64,000 nt of DNA from NCBI RefSeq assembly GCF_003105155.1, contig NZ_QETK01000020.1, forward strand, positions 38,611 to 102,610, read 5' to 3'. The stretch comes from Pseudomonas sp. SDI (GTDB taxonomy: Bacteria > Pseudomonadota > Gammaproteobacteria > Pseudomonadales > Pseudomonadaceae). This document shows positions 1-11,159 of this stretch, piece after piece; position 1 is the first letter of the stretch; every line of letters starts with the position of its first letter. The notes beneath the pieces are model-generated. The model ran no database searches. It was not told the DNA's origin and saw only the letters and a list, made by a program, of their open reading frames with translations. A program made the translations under genes and the position numbers.

Positions 1-1
1 C

Positions 2-1876
2 AGTGCCGGCAACGAACCGATCGAAGCCGGAGCGCGAACCGCCCTGGTCATGCCGATCTGCAACGAAGACGTCGCCCGGGTGTTCGCCGGTTTGCGCGCC
101 ACCTTCGAGTCGGTGGCGGCCACCGGCGATCTCGATCGCTTCGACTTCTTCGTGCTCAGCGACACCAACGACACCGACATCGCCGTGGCCGAGCAACAGG
201 CCTGGCTGGACGTCTGCCGTGAAGCCAAAGGCTTCGGCCGGATCTTCTATCGGCGCCGCCGCCGTCGGGTCAAGCGCAAGAGCGGCAACCTCGACGACTT
301 CTGCCGTCGCTGGGGTGGCGACTACCGCTACATGGTGGTGCTCGACGCCGACAGCGTGATGAGCGGCGAATGCCTGACCAGCCTGGTGCGCCTGATGGAG
401 GCCAACCCGGACGCCGGTATTATCCAGACCGCGCCTAAAGCCTCGGGCATGGACACCCTGTATGCGCGCATGCAGCAGTTCGCCACCCGTGTCTACGGCC
501 CGCTGTTCACCGCCGGCCTGCACTTCTGGCAGCTTGGTGAGTCGCACTACTGGGGGCACAACGCGATCATCCGGATGAAACCCTTCATCGAGCACTGCGC
601 CCTGGCGCCGTTGCCGGGCAAGGGTGCGTTCGCCGGGGCGATTCTCTCCCACGACTTCGTCGAAGCGGCACTGATGCGCCGTGCCGGCTGGGGCGTGTGG
701 ATTGCCTACGACCTGCCGGGCAGCTACGAAGAGCTGCCGCCGAACCTGCTCGACGAGCTCAAGCGCGACCGCCGCTGGTGCCACGGCAACCTGATGAACT
801 TCCGCCTGTTCCTGGTCAAGGGCATGCACCCGGTGCACCGCGCCGTGTTCCTTACCGGGGTCATGTCGTACTTGTCGGCGCCGCTGTGGTTCTTCTTCCT
901 GGTGCTGTCGACGGCGCTGCTGGCGACCAACACGCTGATGGAGCCGCAATACTTCCTCGAACCGCGGCAGCTTTACCCGTTGTGGCCACAATGGCACCCG
1001 GAAAAAGCCATCGCGCTGTTCTCCACCACCATCGTGCTGCTGTTCCTGCCCAAGCTGCTGAGCATTGTGCTGATCTGGGCCAAGGGCGCCAAAGCGTTTG
1101 GTGGGCGCTTCAAGGTGACCGTGTCGATGTTGCTGGAGATGCTCTTCTCCATGCTGTTGGCGCCGGTGCGGATGATTTTCCACACCCGTTTCGTCCTCGC
1201 CGCGTTCCTTGGCTGGGCCGCGACCTGGAACTCGCCGCAACGTGACGACGACTCCACGCCGTGGAGCGAAGCGGTTCGCCGGCATGGCCCGCAAACCCTG
1301 CTGGGGGTGTGCTGGGCGTTGCTGGTGTGGTGGTTGAACCCGAGCTTCCTGTGGTGGCTGGTGCCGATTGTCGGCTCGCTGATGCTGTCGATTCCGGTGT
1401 CGGTGATTTCCAGCCGCACCAACCTCGGCCTGCGCGCCAAGGACGAGCGCCTGTTCCTGATTCCCGAGGAATACGCTACGCCGCAGGAGCTGCTGGCGAC
1501 CGACCAGTACACCCACGAGAACCGCTGGCATGCGCTGAACGACGGCTTTGTCCGGGCGGTGGTCGACCCGCAGCAGAACGCCCTGGCCTGTGCCCTGGCG
1601 ACTGCCCGGCACGGCGTCGCGGCACCGATCGAGGCCCTGCGCGCCGAGCGCATCGCCAAGGCGCTGGAGGTCGGGCCGCAGGGCCTGGACGGCAACACCC
1701 GCCTGGCCCTGCTGAGTGATCCGGTGGCGCTGAGCCGTCTGCACGACCAGGTCTGGGCGCAGCAAAACGACGCCTGGCTGAGTGTCTGGCGCGCCTCCAA
1801 GGCCAACGACCCGCACTCGCCGCTGCTGCCGCTGCACCCGGAGCATGCCGGGCAGCCGGCGCTGGTCAGCGCCTGA
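2..1876 (+). CDS. opgH: Glucans biosynthesis glucosyltransferase H (3' part; start lies before the window)
   Basis: Inner-membrane glycosyltransferase that builds the beta-1,2 backbone of osmoregulated periplasmic glucans from UDP-glucose. The frame is open from base 2, so the gene begins upstream. The visible 624 residues hold the catalytic core: the [11 protein letters not shown] stretch at the left edge, VLDADS (the acidic DxD-type metal site, about residue 117 of the visible part), and RDRRWCHGN (QxxRW-type acceptor motif, about residue 260). These are followed by several hydrophobic membrane segments (about 275-460) and a soluble tail of about 160 residues. Sequence and order match OpgH/MdoH of pseudomonads, where opgG normally lies just upstream; that partner is outside the window. 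Identity is secure; only the N-terminus is missing. Confidence 0.96.
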   Translation, partial: SAGNEPIEAGARTALVMPICNEDVARVFAGLRATFESVAATGDLDRFDFFVLSDTNDTDIAVAEQQAWLDVCREAKGFGRIFYRRRRRRVKRKSGNLDDFCRRWGGDYRYMVVLDADSVMSGECLTSLVRLMEANPDAGIIQTAPKASGMDTLYARMQQFATRVYGPLFTAGLHFWQLGESHYWGHNAIIRMKPFIEHCALAPLPGKGAFAGAILSHDFVEAALMRRAGWGVWIAYDLPGSYEELPPNLLDELKRDRRWCHGNLMNFRLFLVKGMHPVHRAVFLTGVMSYLSAPLWFFFLVLSTALLATNTLMEPQYFLEPRQLYPLWPQWHPEKAIALFSTTIVLLFLPKLLSIVLIWAKGAKAFGGRFKVTVSMLLEMLFSMLLAPVRMIFHTRFVLAAFLGWAATWNSPQRDDDSTPWSEAVRRHGPQTLLGVCWALLVWWLNPSFLWWLVPIVGSLMLSIPVSVISSRTNLGLRAKDERLFLIPEEYATPQELLATDQYTHENRWHALNDGFVRAVVDPQQNALACALATARHGVAAPIEALRAERIAKALEVGPQGLDGNTRLALLSDPVALSRLHDQVWAQQNDAWLSVWRASKANDPHSPLLPLHPEHAGQPALVSA

Positions 1877-1897
1877 TCGCTGCATCGGAGTAAGGCA

Positions 1898-1971
1898 ATC
1901 GCCGGCAACGCCGGCTCCCACAGGGTTGGTTGTATAGACAAAACTCTGTGGGAGCCGGCCTTGCCGGCGAT
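1898..1971. repeat. REP-type inverted repeat after opgH
   Basis: Two arms of about 26 bases (1898-1923 and 1946-1971) are near-perfect reverse complements, built around GGCTCCCACAG and CTGTGGGAGCC with GCCGGC extensions. This is the GC-rich hairpin family scattered between genes throughout the window. Position 22 bases past the opgH stop suggests it also stabilises or ends the opgH transcript. Confidence 0.8.
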
Positions 1972-2127
1972 GCTTTTTCTGCCGCGAATACGTAACAAAG
2001 TCGGTTTGGACTATAGGGGCCACGCCGTTCATGCGTTAGCATCCCTCCCCGAATCCTGCGCTGGTCCTACAGACCATTCACGCGCCCAGAATAAAATTCG
2101 CAGCTTTTCTTGCTAGGGGACTTGGTG

Positions 2128-2928
2128 ATGATGAAGAAGTACCTGTCGATGCTGATGGTTGGCGTCGCTGCCATGGTTGGCGTAGCTACTGCCCAGGCGG
2201 GCGCGATTGACGACGCAGTCAAACGCGGCACCCTGCGGGTCGGCATGGACCCTACCTACATGCCGTTCCAGATGACCAACAAGCGTGGCGAGATCATCGG
2301 CTTCGAAGTCGACATCCTCAAGGCCATGGCCAAGTCCATGGGCGTCAAGCTCGAAACCGTCTCCACGGCTTACGACGGCATCATCCCGGCGTTGATGACC
2401 AACAAGTTCGACATGATCGGCAGCGGCATGACCCTGACCCAGGAACGCAACCTGAAGCTCAACTTCAGCGAACCGTTCATCGTCGTCGGACAAACCCTGC
2501 TGATTCGCAAGGAGCTGGCCGACAAGGTCAAATCCTACAAAGACCTGAACAGCGCCGAATACCGCCTGACCTCCAAGCTCGGCACCACCGGCGAACTGGT
2601 TGCCAAGAAACTGATCGGTAAAGCCCAGTACCACGGCTATGACAACGAGCAGGAAGGGGTCATGGATGTGGTCAACGGCAAGGCCGACGCCTTCGTTTAC
2701 GACGCCCCGTACAACGTTGTGGCGGTGACCAAGGCCGGCGCCGGCAAGCTGCTGTTCCTCGACCAACCCTTCACCTTCGAGCCGCTGGCCTTTGGCCTGA
2801 AGAAGGGCGACTACGACAGCATCAACTTCATCAACAACTTCCTGCACCAGATCAAGCACGACGGCACCTACGATCGAATCCACGACAAGTGGTTCAAGAA
2901 GACCGACTGGCTGAAGGAAATGGAATAA
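2128..2928 (+). CDS. Amino-acid ABC transporter periplasmic binding protein
   Basis: Family 3 solute-binding protein (SBP_bac_3) that delivers an amino acid to the adjacent permease. The start at 2128 is preceded by AGGGGA (2115-2120) at good spacing. The product of 266 residues opens with a Sec signal peptide (MMKKYLSMLMVGVAAM...AQA, cleaved near residue 24), followed by LRVGMDPTYMPFQ and GFEVDILKAMAK, typical of polar amino-acid binders. It heads a three-gene set with the permease and ATPase downstream on the same strand. The ligand cannot be read from sequence; the syntenic position in other pseudomonads and the fold suggest a polar amino acid such as glutamine or glutamate (inference). 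Confidence 0.92.
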   Translation: MMKKYLSMLMVGVAAMVGVATAQAGAIDDAVKRGTLRVGMDPTYMPFQMTNKRGEIIGFEVDILKAMAKSMGVKLETVSTAYDGIIPALMTNKFDMIGSGMTLTQERNLKLNFSEPFIVVGQTLLIRKELADKVKSYKDLNSAEYRLTSKLGTTGELVAKKLIGKAQYHGYDNEQEGVMDVVNGKADAFVYDAPYNVVAVTKAGAGKLLFLDQPFTFEPLAFGLKKGDYDSINFINNFLHQIKHDGTYDRIHDKWFKKTDWLKEME

Positions 2929-3007
2929 GGCCCAGGCACCACGCCAGGCTTGAAACCCGACGCGCAGGCTGGCCCTGCGCGTTCGCTTTTACGGAAGTAC
3001 CCTCAAC

Positions 3008-3970
3008 GTGATCAAACACAAGAAAGCCCAATGGCCCTGGCACGGGCTGACTGCCCTGGTGCTGGTCGGCCTGGCCGTGAGCCTGTATTTCGCCACCTCG
3101 ATGATGGCGTACGAGTGGCACTGGAACCGGGTACCGCAGTATTTCGCCTACCAGGCCGAAGAGCCGCAGCGCGCGGCAGCCTTTGGTACCGTCGAGAACG
3201 TTGCCGAGCAGGGCGACATGGCCCGTGTCACCTTGCGTGGCGAGGACGGCGACCAGCAGGTGCTGGAGGTTGCCCGCAACAGCCTGAGCCTGGCCAAGGG
3301 CGACGACGTCGCCGAAGGCGACCTGATCGGCGTGACCCGGCATTGGGCGGCGGGCCCGCTGGCCTGGGGCCTGTGGACCACCATCTGGATTTCGCTGGTG
3401 TCCGGTGTGCTTGGCCTGGTGGTCGGTCTGTTTGCCGGGCTGTGCCGGCTGTCGAGTAACCCGACCCTGCGCGACCTGTCGACGGTGTATGTCGAGCTGG
3501 TGCGTGGCACGCCGTTGCTGGTGCAGATCTTCATCTTCTACTTCTTCATCGGCACCGTGCTCAACCTTTCGCGCGAGTTTGCCGGGGTCGCGGCACTGGC
3601 GCTGTTCACCGGCGCCTATGTGGCCGAGATCGTTCGCGCCGGTGTGCAGTCGATTGCCAAGGGGCAGGGCGAGGCGGCGCGGTCGCTGGGCCTGAGTGCC
3701 GGTCAGTCGATGCGTCACGTGGTCCTGCCGCAGGCGTTCAAGCGCGTGCTGCCGCCCTTGGCCGGGCAGTTCATCAGCCTGGTCAAGGACACCTCGCTGG
3801 TGTCGGTGATTGCCATTACCGAACTGACCAAGAGTGGTCGCGAGGCCATTACCACCTCGTTCTCGACCTTCGAGATCTGGTTCTGCGTGGCCGGCTTGTA
3901 CCTGGTGATCAACCTGCCGCTGTCGCATTTCGCCAGCCGGCTCGAGCGGAGGCTTGCACAAAGTGATTGA
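3008..3970 (+). CDS. Amino-acid ABC transporter permease
   Basis: Inner-membrane permease of the polar amino-acid (HisM/GlnP) family, 320 residues, GTG start with GGAAG at 2993-2997. The first membrane helix (about residues 15-32) is followed by a soluble insert of roughly 80 residues (about 35-120) before the core of membrane helices. The insert is larger than in E. coli GlnP. The core contains [14 protein letters not shown] and the EAA loop [22 protein letters not shown], which docks on the ATPase. It lies 79 bases after the binding-protein gene and overlaps the ATPase start, so the three genes are cotranscribed. Only one permease gene is present, implying a homodimer. Confidence 0.93.
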   Translation: MIKHKKAQWPWHGLTALVLVGLAVSLYFATSMMAYEWHWNRVPQYFAYQAEEPQRAAAFGTVENVAEQGDMARVTLRGEDGDQQVLEVARNSLSLAKGDDVAEGDLIGVTRHWAAGPLAWGLWTTIWISLVSGVLGLVVGLFAGLCRLSSNPTLRDLSTVYVELVRGTPLLVQIFIFYFFIGTVLNLSREFAGVAALALFTGAYVAEIVRAGVQSIAKGQGEAARSLGLSAGQSMRHVVLPQAFKRVLPPLAGQFISLVKDTSLVSVIAITELTKSGREAITTSFSTFEIWFCVAGLYLVINLPLSHFASRLERRLAQSD

Positions 3971-4697
3971 AGTCCGTGATCTGGTAAAAGTCTTCGACAC
4001 CCGTGGTCAAGTGGTGCGGGCGGTGGACCATGTCAGCACCAACGTGGCCAAGGGCGAAGTGCTGGTGGTGCTCGGTCCTTCGGGTTCGGGCAAGTCGACG
4101 TTCCTGCGGTGCCTGAACGGCCTGGAGTCGTTCGACGAAGGCACGGTGGCCATCGATGGTCTGCAACTGGCCGACCCGAAGACCGACGTGAATGCGTACC
4201 GGCGTGAAGTCGGCATGGTATTCCAGCACTTCAACTTGTTCCCGCACATGACCGTGCTGGAGAACCTGTGCCTGGCGCAGAAGGTGGTGCGCAAGCGTGG
4301 CAAGGCCGAGCGTGAGGCCAAGGCGCGGGCGTTGCTGGAGAAGGTCGGGATTGCGCAGAAGGCCAACGAGTACCCGTCGCGCCTGTCGGGTGGTCAGCAG
4401 CAGCGGGTGGCGATTGCCCGGGCGCTGGCGATGGAGCCGAAGGTGATGCTGTTCGACGAGCCGACCTCGGCGCTCGACCCGGAGATGGTCGGCGAGGTGC
4501 TCGACGTGATGAAGACGTTGGCGCTTGAGGGCATGACCATGGTCTGCGTTACCCATGAGATGGGCTTTGCCCGGGAAGTGGCGGACCGGGTGTTGTTCTT
4601 CGACCATGGCAAGTTGCTGGAAGATGCGCCGCCGGAAGCGTTCTTTACTGCACCGAAAGATCCGCGTGCGCAGGCGTTCTTGCGGCAGGTGCTCTAG
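3963..4697 (+). CDS. Amino-acid ABC transporter ATP-binding protein
   Basis: Cytoplasmic ATPase powering the importer encoded just upstream, 244 residues from this start. Walker [10 protein letters not shown], signature [15 protein letters not shown], Walker [15 protein letters not shown] and the H-loop [10 protein letters not shown] are all intact, so it should be active. Two starts are possible. TTG at 3954 sits only one base from GGAGG (3948-3952), while GTG at 3963 lies 10 bases after it and gives [11 protein letters not shown], the usual GlnQ-type beginning, so 3963 is preferred. The start overlaps the permease end by 8 bases, indicating translational coupling. Confidence 0.93.
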   Translation: MIEVRDLVKVFDTRGQVVRAVDHVSTNVAKGEVLVVLGPSGSGKSTFLRCLNGLESFDEGTVAIDGLQLADPKTDVNAYRREVGMVFQHFNLFPHMTVLENLCLAQKVVRKRGKAEREAKARALLEKVGIAQKANEYPSRLSGGQQQRVAIARALAMEPKVMLFDEPTSALDPEMVGEVLDVMKTLALEGMTMVCVTHEMGFAREVADRVLFFDHGKLLEDAPPEAFFTAPKDPRAQAFLRQVL

Positions 4698-4702
4698 TCA
4701 AG

Positions 4703-4783
4703 ATCGCCTCGTGGGACAAGCCCACTCCCACAGGGATCAGCAGTGACCTTGTGGGAGCAAGCGGGCTTGGCCCGCGATGAGGC
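4703..4783. repeat. REP-type inverted repeat between convergent genes
   Basis: GGGACAAGCCCACTCCCACAGG is mirrored by CCTTGTGGGAGCAAGCGGGC, with outer arms GATCGCCTC/GCGATGAGG. It fills the space between the convergent ATPase and chemoreceptor genes and probably ends transcription from both sides. Confidence 0.75.
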
Positions 4784-4784
4784 C

Positions 4785-6725
4785 CTAGAGGCTGAACCGC
4801 CCCACCAACCCCCGCAAGTGCTCACCCAGTCGCGCCAGCTCGGTACTCGACGTGGTGGTCTGGTTGCTCGCCGTTGCCGTCTGATCGGAGATATCCCGTA
4901 CATTCATCACATTGCGGTTGATCTCTTCGGCCACCGAACTCTGCTCCTCACTCGCCGTGGCGATCTGCTGGTTCATCCCCTGAATCGCCGACACCGTCCC
5001 GGTGATCTGCCCCAGCGCCTCACCGGCGCGTAAGCTCAATGCCACACTGTCCCGGCTCAATGTCCGGCTGCTATCGAGCAGGCGCACCACCTGTGCCGTT
5101 CCGCCATGCAGGTTGCCGATCAGTTCCTCGATCTCCTCGGTCGACTGCTGCGTACGCTGCGCCAGCCCACGGACCTCGTCGGCCACCACGGCAAAACCGC
5201 GCCCGGCCTCGCCGGCGCGCGCCGCCTCGATGGCTGCATTCAAGGCCAGCAGGTTGGTCTGCTCCGACACCGACTTGATCACATCGAGAATGCTGCCAAT
5301 CCGCTCGCTCTCCAGCGCCAGTTGCTGCATCGCCTGTATCGAACTGTCGACCTGCCCGGACAACTCCTCGATCTGCGAAATCGCCGCGTTCACCACCTTG
5401 TCGCCTTCGCGCGCCTGCAAGTCGGCGGTAGTCGCCGCCTCGGAGGCCATCTCGGCATTGCGCGCCACTTCCTGCACGGTCGCGGCCATCTGGTTCATCG
5501 CCGTGGCCACCTGGTCGGTTTCGTCGCGCTGGTTGCCCAGTACCGACTGGGTCTGCTCGGCCACCGTGGTCAGCTGGTCCACGGCAGTGGCCAACTGCGA
5601 GGTGCCCTGGCCGATGCCGCCGATCAGCTCGCGCAGCCCCAGGGTCATCTCGTGCATGCTGCGTTGCAGCTCGCCCAGCTCGTCCTTGCGTGTCGGGCAC
5701 ACGCTGCTGCGCAGGTCACCCTGGGTGATCCGCCGTGCGGCGAGCAGGGTTTCCTGTAGCGGGGCGGTGATCTGCTGGGTAATCAGCCAGGCCGCCAGCA
5801 TGCCGATCACCATCGCGGCCACGGTCAGCGCGGACAACACAGTAATTGCCTGGGTTGCTTCCTCGTCGCGCTTGGCGATCTGGTGATCGCTGAGCCCGCG
5901 GCTACTGTCGCGCAGTTGGATGCCGATAGCCTCCAGGCTGGCCTGGCGCTGCTCGGCCTCGATGGCGACGGTGCGGTACTGCGCAATCGTTTCGCGGTAG
6001 CTGTCGAACATCATCTTCAGCCCGCGTTGCTCGCTGCTCAGCACCGTGCCCAGCAACGGTCCAAGCTGCCCCAGGGCCTGCTCGGCCACCGCCAGCGGCT
6101 TGCTGCCTTGCTGCTCGAAGTCGGTCAAGCTTGCCAGGGTGTAGGCCGGCGTCTTGACTTGCTGGCTGGCCAGTTCGATCGCGCGACCCAGTTGCATCAG
6201 CAAGCCGAGGGCGCGACCCTGGCGCTCGCTGTCCAGCGTGTCGCTGCGGACCATGCCGGTCTCCAGCGCCTCGATGGCGGCAATGGTCTGGCGTTCCTGC
6301 TGGTGCAGGCCGTCGAGGCGTTGCTGACGTACCGCAACGGTTTCCTGCAAGTCGGCGAACTCGCGGCGGTACCGCTGCACCCGCTCCTGGTTGTCGCTGA
6401 GTACCTCAAGATCACCGGCCAGCAGAAAGTGCTTTTGCATGCTGCGCAGTACCGTGTCGAGGTTGCTCAGGGCCAGCAGGACCAGGTCATGGCTTTGCGT
6501 ATCGGCCAGCACCCGGTAGGTGATGCGCTCGGCGCGCAGGTCCTTGGCGAAGTCGTTGAGTGCGGCAATCTCGGAAATCTTCTGCGCGCGCTCGATCGAC
6601 TGATTGAGTGCCTCGCGCCCACCGATGGCGGTGGCCAGCGTCAATAGCAGTACGACAGCGAAGCCCAGGGTGAGTTTGAGCCGGACACTGATGTTGCCCA
6701 GCATTCGAGTTAAGGGTCCGAACAC
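4785..6725 (-). CDS. Methyl-accepting chemotaxis protein with HBM ligand domain (McpQ/McpK-like)
   Basis: Membrane chemoreceptor of 646 residues. GTG at 6725 was chosen because AGGAGA lies 7 bases upstream; a second start, ATG at 6704, has no ribosome site. Order: TM1 (about residues 20-40), a largely helical periplasmic region of about 240 residues of the HBM (helical bimodular) type, TM2 ([21 protein letters not shown]), HAMP, then the signalling domain with the conserved hairpin tip ([25 protein letters not shown], here [16 protein letters not shown]). It ends in GRFSL, without a CheR-tethering pentapeptide. In P. putida KT2440 the receptor in this neighbourhood, McpQ, binds citrate, and P. 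aeruginosa McpK in the same context binds 2-oxoglutarate. A carboxylate ligand is therefore likely here but inferred. Confidence 0.88.
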   Translation of the reverse strand: MFGPLTRMLGNISVRLKLTLGFAVVLLLTLATAIGGREALNQSIERAQKISEIAALNDFAKDLRAERITYRVLADTQSHDLVLLALSNLDTVLRSMQKHFLLAGDLEVLSDNQERVQRYRREFADLQETVAVRQQRLDGLHQQERQTIAAIEALETGMVRSDTLDSERQGRALGLLMQLGRAIELASQQVKTPAYTLASLTDFEQQGSKPLAVAEQALGQLGPLLGTVLSSEQRGLKMMFDSYRETIAQYRTVAIEAEQRQASLEAIGIQLRDSSRGLSDHQIAKRDEEATQAITVLSALTVAAMVIGMLAAWLITQQITAPLQETLLAARRITQGDLRSSVCPTRKDELGELQRSMHEMTLGLRELIGGIGQGTSQLATAVDQLTTVAEQTQSVLGNQRDETDQVATAMNQMAATVQEVARNAEMASEAATTADLQAREGDKVVNAAISQIEELSGQVDSSIQAMQQLALESERIGSILDVIKSVSEQTNLLALNAAIEAARAGEAGRGFAVVADEVRGLAQRTQQSTEEIEELIGNLHGGTAQVVRLLDSSRTLSRDSVALSLRAGEALGQITGTVSAIQGMNQQIATASEEQSSVAEEINRNVMNVRDISDQTATASNQTTTSSTELARLGEHLRGLVGRFSL

Positions 6726-6961
6726 GGCGGTTCTCCTGCAAGGTGAGGACGGTAGCGCCGAGCACAAGCCAGGCGCGGCTTTGAGTGCCATCGGCCGCAA
6801 ACCGCCAAGCTGGACCTGTATCTGTAGTAGGAAAATTCGCTGGATCTTGAGGGAAAAATGAGTGCTTTTGGTGCTTTCTGTCAGACCGCGCTGGCATCGA
6901 ATCGGGTTATACGCTTCGACGCCAGCGCCTCTGGGGGGAGGGGCTTAGACGGGATGTTTGC

Positions 6962-8872
6962 TTACAGCGAGAATTTGCCCACCAGCGATTGCAGGTGGGT
7001 GCCCAGGCGCGCCAGCTCAACGCTGGAGGCGGCGGTTTCTTCGCTGGCGGCGCTGGTCTGGTCGGACACATCGCGCACGTTCATCACGCTGCGATTGATC
7101 TCCTCGGCCACCGCACTCTGCTGTTCGGCCGCAGCGGCAATCTGCTGGTTCATCGCCTGAATCGACGACACCGTGCGGGTGATGGTTTCCAGCGAGGTGC
7201 CGGCCCGGCGCGTCAGCTCGACGCTGCTGCCGGTCAGGCTGCGGCTGTTGTCCATGACGTTCGCCACCTGCTGGGTGCCGCTTTGCAGGCCGGCAATCAG
7301 TTCCTCGATTTCCTCGGTGGACTGCTGGGTGCGCTGGGCCAGGCTACGCACTTCATCGGCCACCACGGCAAAACCGCGCCCGGCTTCGCCGGCACGGGCC
7401 GCTTCGATGGCGGCGTTGAGTGCCAGCAGGTTGGTCTGCTGGGCCACCGACTTGATCACGTCGAGCACGCTGCCGATCTTGTCGCTTTCCGATTTCAGCT
7501 GGCCCATGGCCTCGCTGGAGTGCTCTACCTCGGCGGCCAGACGCTCAATCTGGGCGATGGCCTCGCCCACCACCCGGTCGCCTTCGCGCGCCTGCTGGTC
7601 GGCCATCACGGCGGCTTCCGAGGCTTCCTCGGCGCTGCGCGCGACTTCCTGCACGGTCGCGGCCATCTCGTTCATCGCGGTGGCCACCTGGTCGGTCTCG
7701 ACCTTTTGATTGTTGACCCCGGCGCTGGTCTGCTCGGTCACTGCCGACAGCTCTTCGGCGGCGCTGGCAATCTGCGTGACCCCGTCGCCGATGCCGCCGA
7801 TCAACTCGCGCAGGCTGTTGGTCATGCGTTGCAGGCCGCGTTGCAGTTGGCCCAGTTCGTCGCGGCGCTCGCTCTTGAGGTCGTGGCGCAGGTCACCGCT
7901 GGCGACGCGCTCGACGGCATTGAGGGTCTGGCGCAGCGGGATGACGATCTGCCGGGTAATGGCCCAGGCGGCGATCATGCCGACCAGCAAGGCCAGACCG
8001 GTGGCCAGGGCGAGCATGGATTTGGCATGCGCCGATTCTTCGTCGCGCACCACGGTTTGCGCAACGGTCAGGCGCTGGCTCAGTTTCAGCAGGGTGCTGC
8101 CCTGGTCGCTCATGCCTTGCAGGGCCTGCTCGGCGGCGCGCTGGGCCTGAGCGAAGGCGACCACCGCCGCGCGATAGCCGTCCAGCGCCTGTGCCGCATC
8201 GTCCAGCGCCGCAGCGTGCTCGGCCGGCACCTTGGCCGGCAACGCCTTGAGCAGGCCGGTCGCCTTGTCGATGGCGTCGAGCGCGGTCTGCTGGAATTCC
8301 GCCTTGCCGCTGTAGGTGTAGCCGCGCACCTGGAAGCGCGCCTGTTGCAGCAGTGCCGAGACTTCGACGGCGCTGGCAAACTGGCCGATGTCGCCGCCCT
8401 GTTCCAGTTGCTCATCGACCTTGGCGATCAGCGCAGCGGCGCGGTCGGCAGTGTTGCCGAGGTTCTCGCGAGCACCTTCACGGGCCTGCGCAGCCTGTTT
8501 CAGGTCCGCGTAGATGCGTTGATAAGCGCGGATCGCCTCTTCCTGCTGTTGCAGCTCCGGGACGTGCTTGCCCATGCGCTGCTGCACGGCTTGCTGGCGT
8601 TGCTCAAGCATGGCCAGCGCCTGCTCAAGCTTGGCGGCCGAATCGCTGTCGCGGTTGCGCTCATAGAGCTGGCGGGCGATACGCAGGTCCTGCGAGGCCT
8701 CATGGACCATGGAAATCTCGCCAAGGGTATCGCCACGCTCGGTGATGCCGTTCAAGCCCTGCCACCCGGTGAGGGTGATGGTCAGGGTAAGCAGCAGGAC
8801 CAGGCTGAAACCGATGCCGAGTTTGAGGTTGACGCTCACATTACCCAGGTGCTGGGCTAACCAACGGTACAT
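6962..8872 (-). CDS. Methyl-accepting chemotaxis protein with HBM ligand domain, tandem paralogue
   Basis: Second chemoreceptor, 636 residues. ATG at 8872 is preceded by GGAG at 8 bases and gives [19 protein letters not shown]. It has the same plan as its neighbour: TM1 (about 22-42), long helical periplasmic HBM-type region, TM2 ([19 protein letters not shown]), HAMP, and a signalling domain with [20 protein letters not shown] and [18 protein letters not shown]. The cytoplasmic halves of the two are very similar while the ligand regions have diverged strongly, as expected of a duplication with ligand specialisation. The intergenic space (6726-6961) is long enough for its own signals, so the second gene need not share a transcript with the first. 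Ligand unknown; an organic acid is the best guess from family and synteny. Confidence 0.88.
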   Translation of the reverse strand: MYRWLAQHLGNVSVNLKLGIGFSLVLLLTLTITLTGWQGLNGITERGDTLGEISMVHEASQDLRIARQLYERNRDSDSAAKLEQALAMLEQRQQAVQQRMGKHVPELQQQEEAIRAYQRIYADLKQAAQAREGARENLGNTADRAAALIAKVDEQLEQGGDIGQFASAVEVSALLQQARFQVRGYTYSGKAEFQQTALDAIDKATGLLKALPAKVPAEHAAALDDAAQALDGYRAAVVAFAQAQRAAEQALQGMSDQGSTLLKLSQRLTVAQTVVRDEESAHAKSMLALATGLALLVGMIAAWAITRQIVIPLRQTLNAVERVASGDLRHDLKSERRDELGQLQRGLQRMTNSLRELIGGIGDGVTQIASAAEELSAVTEQTSAGVNNQKVETDQVATAMNEMAATVQEVARSAEEASEAAVMADQQAREGDRVVGEAIAQIERLAAEVEHSSEAMGQLKSESDKIGSVLDVIKSVAQQTNLLALNAAIEAARAGEAGRGFAVVADEVRSLAQRTQQSTEEIEELIAGLQSGTQQVANVMDNSRSLTGSSVELTRRAGTSLETITRTVSSIQAMNQQIAAAAEQQSAVAEEINRSVMNVRDVSDQTSAASEETAASSVELARLGTHLQSLVGKFSL

Positions 8873-8957
8873 GGTGGCACTCCATAGCGATCGGTTGAGG
8901 CAGATGGTTTTTATTTTGATGCCATCTGCATCGGCGCCGCCTGGCGAAACTGAAGCC

Positions 8958-9665
8958 CTAGAACAGGCGCGCGAGCAGCGCAGTGACGGCAGTTTCCACG
9001 CGCAGGATGCGCTCGCCGAGTTGTACCGGGGCCAGCCCGGCCTTGCCGAGCAGATCGACTTCGTAGGGGATCCAGCCGCCTTCCGGGCCGATGGCCAAAG
9101 TGACCGGCTGATCGAGCCCGCGCGGGCAGGGCGGGTGGTTGCCGGGGTGGCCGACCAGGCCCAGGGTGCCGCTGGCGATGGCCGGCAGGCGGTCTTCGAC
9201 AAAGGGTTTGAAGCGCTTCTCGATGAGGATGTCCGGCAGTACCGTGTCGCGGGCCTGCTCCAGGCCCAGGATCAGGTTTTCGCGAATGGCCGCCGGGTCG
9301 AGGAACGGGGTTTGCCAGAAGCTCTTTTCCACCCGGTAGCTGTTCACCAGGATGACCTTCGCCACGCCCATGGTGGCGACGGTCTGGAACACCCGCCGGA
9401 GCATTTTCGGTCGCGGCAGGGCCAGCACCAGGGTCAACGGCAGCTTGGCCGGTGGCGGCTGGTCGAAGCCGACGCTCAGCTCGGCCTCGTGGCCTTCCAG
9501 GCGCAGCACCGTGGCCTGGCCCATCAGCGCGCCGATACGGCCCACGCGCAGGGTGTCGCCCACCGCCACCCGGTGGATCTCCTGCATGTGGGTAAAGCGT
9601 CGGTCACCCAGCACCACACGGTCGGCCGCGACGAAGTCGGCCTCTTCCAGTAACAGCAGGTTCAC
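8958..9665 (-). CDS. RsmE-like 16S rRNA m3U methyltransferase (first of two in the window)
   Basis: SPOUT-class methyltransferase, 235 residues, of the RsmE (m3U1498) family. The trefoil-knot SAM site is visible as LAIGPEGGW and [12 protein letters not shown] near the C-terminus; the N-terminal PUA-like part begins [19 protein letters not shown]. The GTG start overlaps the tatC stop by 4 bases, so it is the last gene of the ubi-his-tat run. A second, more canonical RsmE lies at 40898-41617. The two are clearly diverged (opening residues, and GPEGGW versus GPEGGL), so this copy may modify a different RNA site or be a back-up. The rRNA assignment is therefore less sure than the enzyme class. 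Confidence 0.82.
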   Translation of the reverse strand: MNLLLLEEADFVAADRVVLGDRRFTHMQEIHRVAVGDTLRVGRIGALMGQATVLRLEGHEAELSVGFDQPPPAKLPLTLVLALPRPKMLRRVFQTVATMGVAKVILVNSYRVEKSFWQTPFLDPAAIRENLILGLEQARDTVLPDILIEKRFKPFVEDRLPAIASGTLGLVGHPGNHPPCPRGLDQPVTLAIGPEGGWIPYEVDLLGKAGLAPVQLGERILRVETAVTALLARLF

Positions 9666-10453
9666 GGTTGGGTCGCTGGCGGCTGGTCGTCTGGCTCATC
9701 CGCGGGGTGTTCGCGGTGCTCGCTGCGTTTGCGGATCAGCCCGCCAAACAGCACGCCGATCTCGAACAGCAACCACATCGGTACCGCCAGCAGGGTCTGC
9801 GAGAAGATGTCCGGCGGGGTCAGGATCATGCCGACCACGAAGCAGCCGATGATCACGTAAGGGCGGATCTTGCGCAGGTAGACCACGTCGACCACGCCGA
9901 TCCATACCAGCAGCACCACCGCCACCGGGATCTCGAAGGCTACGCCGAAGGCGAAGAACAGGGTCATGACGAAATCGAGGTAGCTGGCGATATCGGTCAT
10001 CATCGACACGCCTTCAGGGGTGGCGCTGGCGAAGAAGCCGAAGATCAGCGGGAACACCAGGAAGTAGGCGAAGGCCATGCCGGCATAGAACAGGATGATG
10101 CTGGACACCAGCAGCGGCACGGCGATGCGCTTTTCATGGCGGTACAGGCCCGGCGCGATAAAGCCCCAGATCTGATGCAGGATCACCGGGATCGCCAGGA
10201 ACAGCGAGACGATCATGGTCAGTTTGAACGGCGTGAGGAACGGCGAGGCCACGTCGGTGGCGATCATCGTTGCGTTGGCCGGCAAGTGCGCGCGCAGTGG
10301 CGCCGAGACCAGGGTGTAGATCTGCTGCGCGAAGGAGAACAGCCCGGCGAAGATCAGGAAGATGACCGCGACACAGCGCAACAGGCGTGTGCGCAACTCG
10401 GTGAGGTGCGAAACCAGCGGCATCGGCTGGTCGTGTTCCGGGATTTCGCTCAT
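9662..10453 (-). CDS. tatC: Sec-independent translocase subunit TatC
   Basis: Polytopic inner-membrane core of the twin-arginine translocase, which recognises RR signal peptides of folded proteins. It has 263 residues, the usual length, with six predicted helices. Recognisable segments are [15 protein letters not shown] at the cytoplasmic N-terminus (signal-peptide contact), [19 protein letters not shown] and [12 protein letters not shown]. The start overlaps the tatB stop by 4 bases and the end overlaps the rsmE-like gene by 4 bases. Confidence 0.97.
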   Translation of the reverse strand: MSEIPEHDQPMPLVSHLTELRTRLLRCVAVIFLIFAGLFSFAQQIYTLVSAPLRAHLPANATMIATDVASPFLTPFKLTMIVSLFLAIPVILHQIWGFIAPGLYRHEKRIAVPLLVSSIILFYAGMAFAYFLVFPLIFGFFASATPEGVSMMTDIASYLDFVMTLFFAFGVAFEIPVAVVLLVWIGVVDVVYLRKIRPYVIIGCFVVGMILTPPDIFSQTLLAVPMWLLFEIGVLFGGLIRKRSEHREHPADEPDDQPPATQP

Positions 10454-10860
10454 GGGGCTCGCGGCGGTTGTGTCGGTTCGGTGGAGGTCGGGGCGGCGGG
10501 GCTCGGCTCGACGGCTGGGGACACCGCGGGGGCGGCGCTGACGCTGGCCTCGGGCACGCCGCTGGCAGCGGCTGGCGCGCTACCCGGTGTGGTCGAAGGC
10601 TGCGGTTCCACCCCTTGCGGGTTGAGGATGCGCCGCGCCTCCTGCTCCATGGACAGGATGTGCTCGTTGTGCAGTTGGCGGCGGATGTCGTCGGCGCCGA
10701 TTTCGCGTTCCACTTCCTGCTTGATCGCGTTGAAGCTGCGCTTCAGCCGGCCGATCCACAGCCCGGCGGTACGCGCGGCGCCCGGCAGGCGCTCGGGGCC
10801 GAGCACGAGCAGCGCGACCAGGCCGACGAGCAGCAACTCACTGAAGCTGATCCCGAACAT
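10450..10860 (-). CDS. tatB: Sec-independent translocase subunit TatB
   Basis: Single-span membrane partner of TatC in the Tat receptor complex, 136 residues. It begins [22 protein letters not shown], the standard TatB helix with the Glu and the GP hinge, followed by the amphipathic helix [19 protein letters not shown]. The last 60 residues are a low-complexity Pro/Ala/Ser tail as in other pseudomonads. It lies 4 bases after tatA and overlaps tatC. Confidence 0.96.
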   Translation of the reverse strand: MFGISFSELLLVGLVALLVLGPERLPGAARTAGLWIGRLKRSFNAIKQEVEREIGADDIRRQLHNEHILSMEQEARRILNPQGVEPQPSTTPGSAPAAASGVPEASVSAAPAVSPAVEPSPAAPTSTEPTQPPRAP

Positions 10861-10864
10861 GTGG

Positions 10865-11134
10865 TTACTCTTTCCTGGCCGGCTCTTCGACCTTGTGGGC
10901 CTGGCCTTCGAACGTCTGCGGCTGGTTCAGCGGCGCGCTGGCGTGCGGCTGCACCGATGGCGCAGGCTGCACGTCGGGGGCGGCAGGCTTGTCTTCTTCC
11001 TCGTTCATGGCTTTCTTGAAGCCCTTGATCGATTCGCCCAGGTCGCTGCCGAAGTTTTTCAGCTTCTTGGTGCCGAACACCAGCACCACCACGACCAGCA
11101 GGACAATCCAGTGTTTCCAGTCAAAAATACCCAT
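10865..11134 (-). CDS. tatA: Sec-independent translocase subunit TatA
   Basis: Pore-forming subunit of the Tat translocase, 89 residues. The transmembrane segment [22 protein letters not shown] carries the conserved FGTKKL hinge, followed by the amphipathic helix [12 protein letters not shown] and an acidic/Pro-rich tail. AGGAAG sits at good spacing before the ATG at 11134. It opens the tatABC set, 25 bases after hisE. Confidence 0.97.
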   Translation of the reverse strand: MGIFDWKHWIVLLVVVVLVFGTKKLKNFGSDLGESIKGFKKAMNEEEDKPAAPDVQPAPSVQPHASAPLNQPQTFEGQAHKVEEPARKE

Positions 11135-11159
11135 GGTGCACTTCCTCGAATGAATTCAG

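Noticed and set aside
8873..9202. N-terminal extension of the second chemoreceptor
   Set aside because: It overlaps the rsmE-like gene, lacks a membrane segment where needed, and the ATG at 8872 has a good ribosome site.
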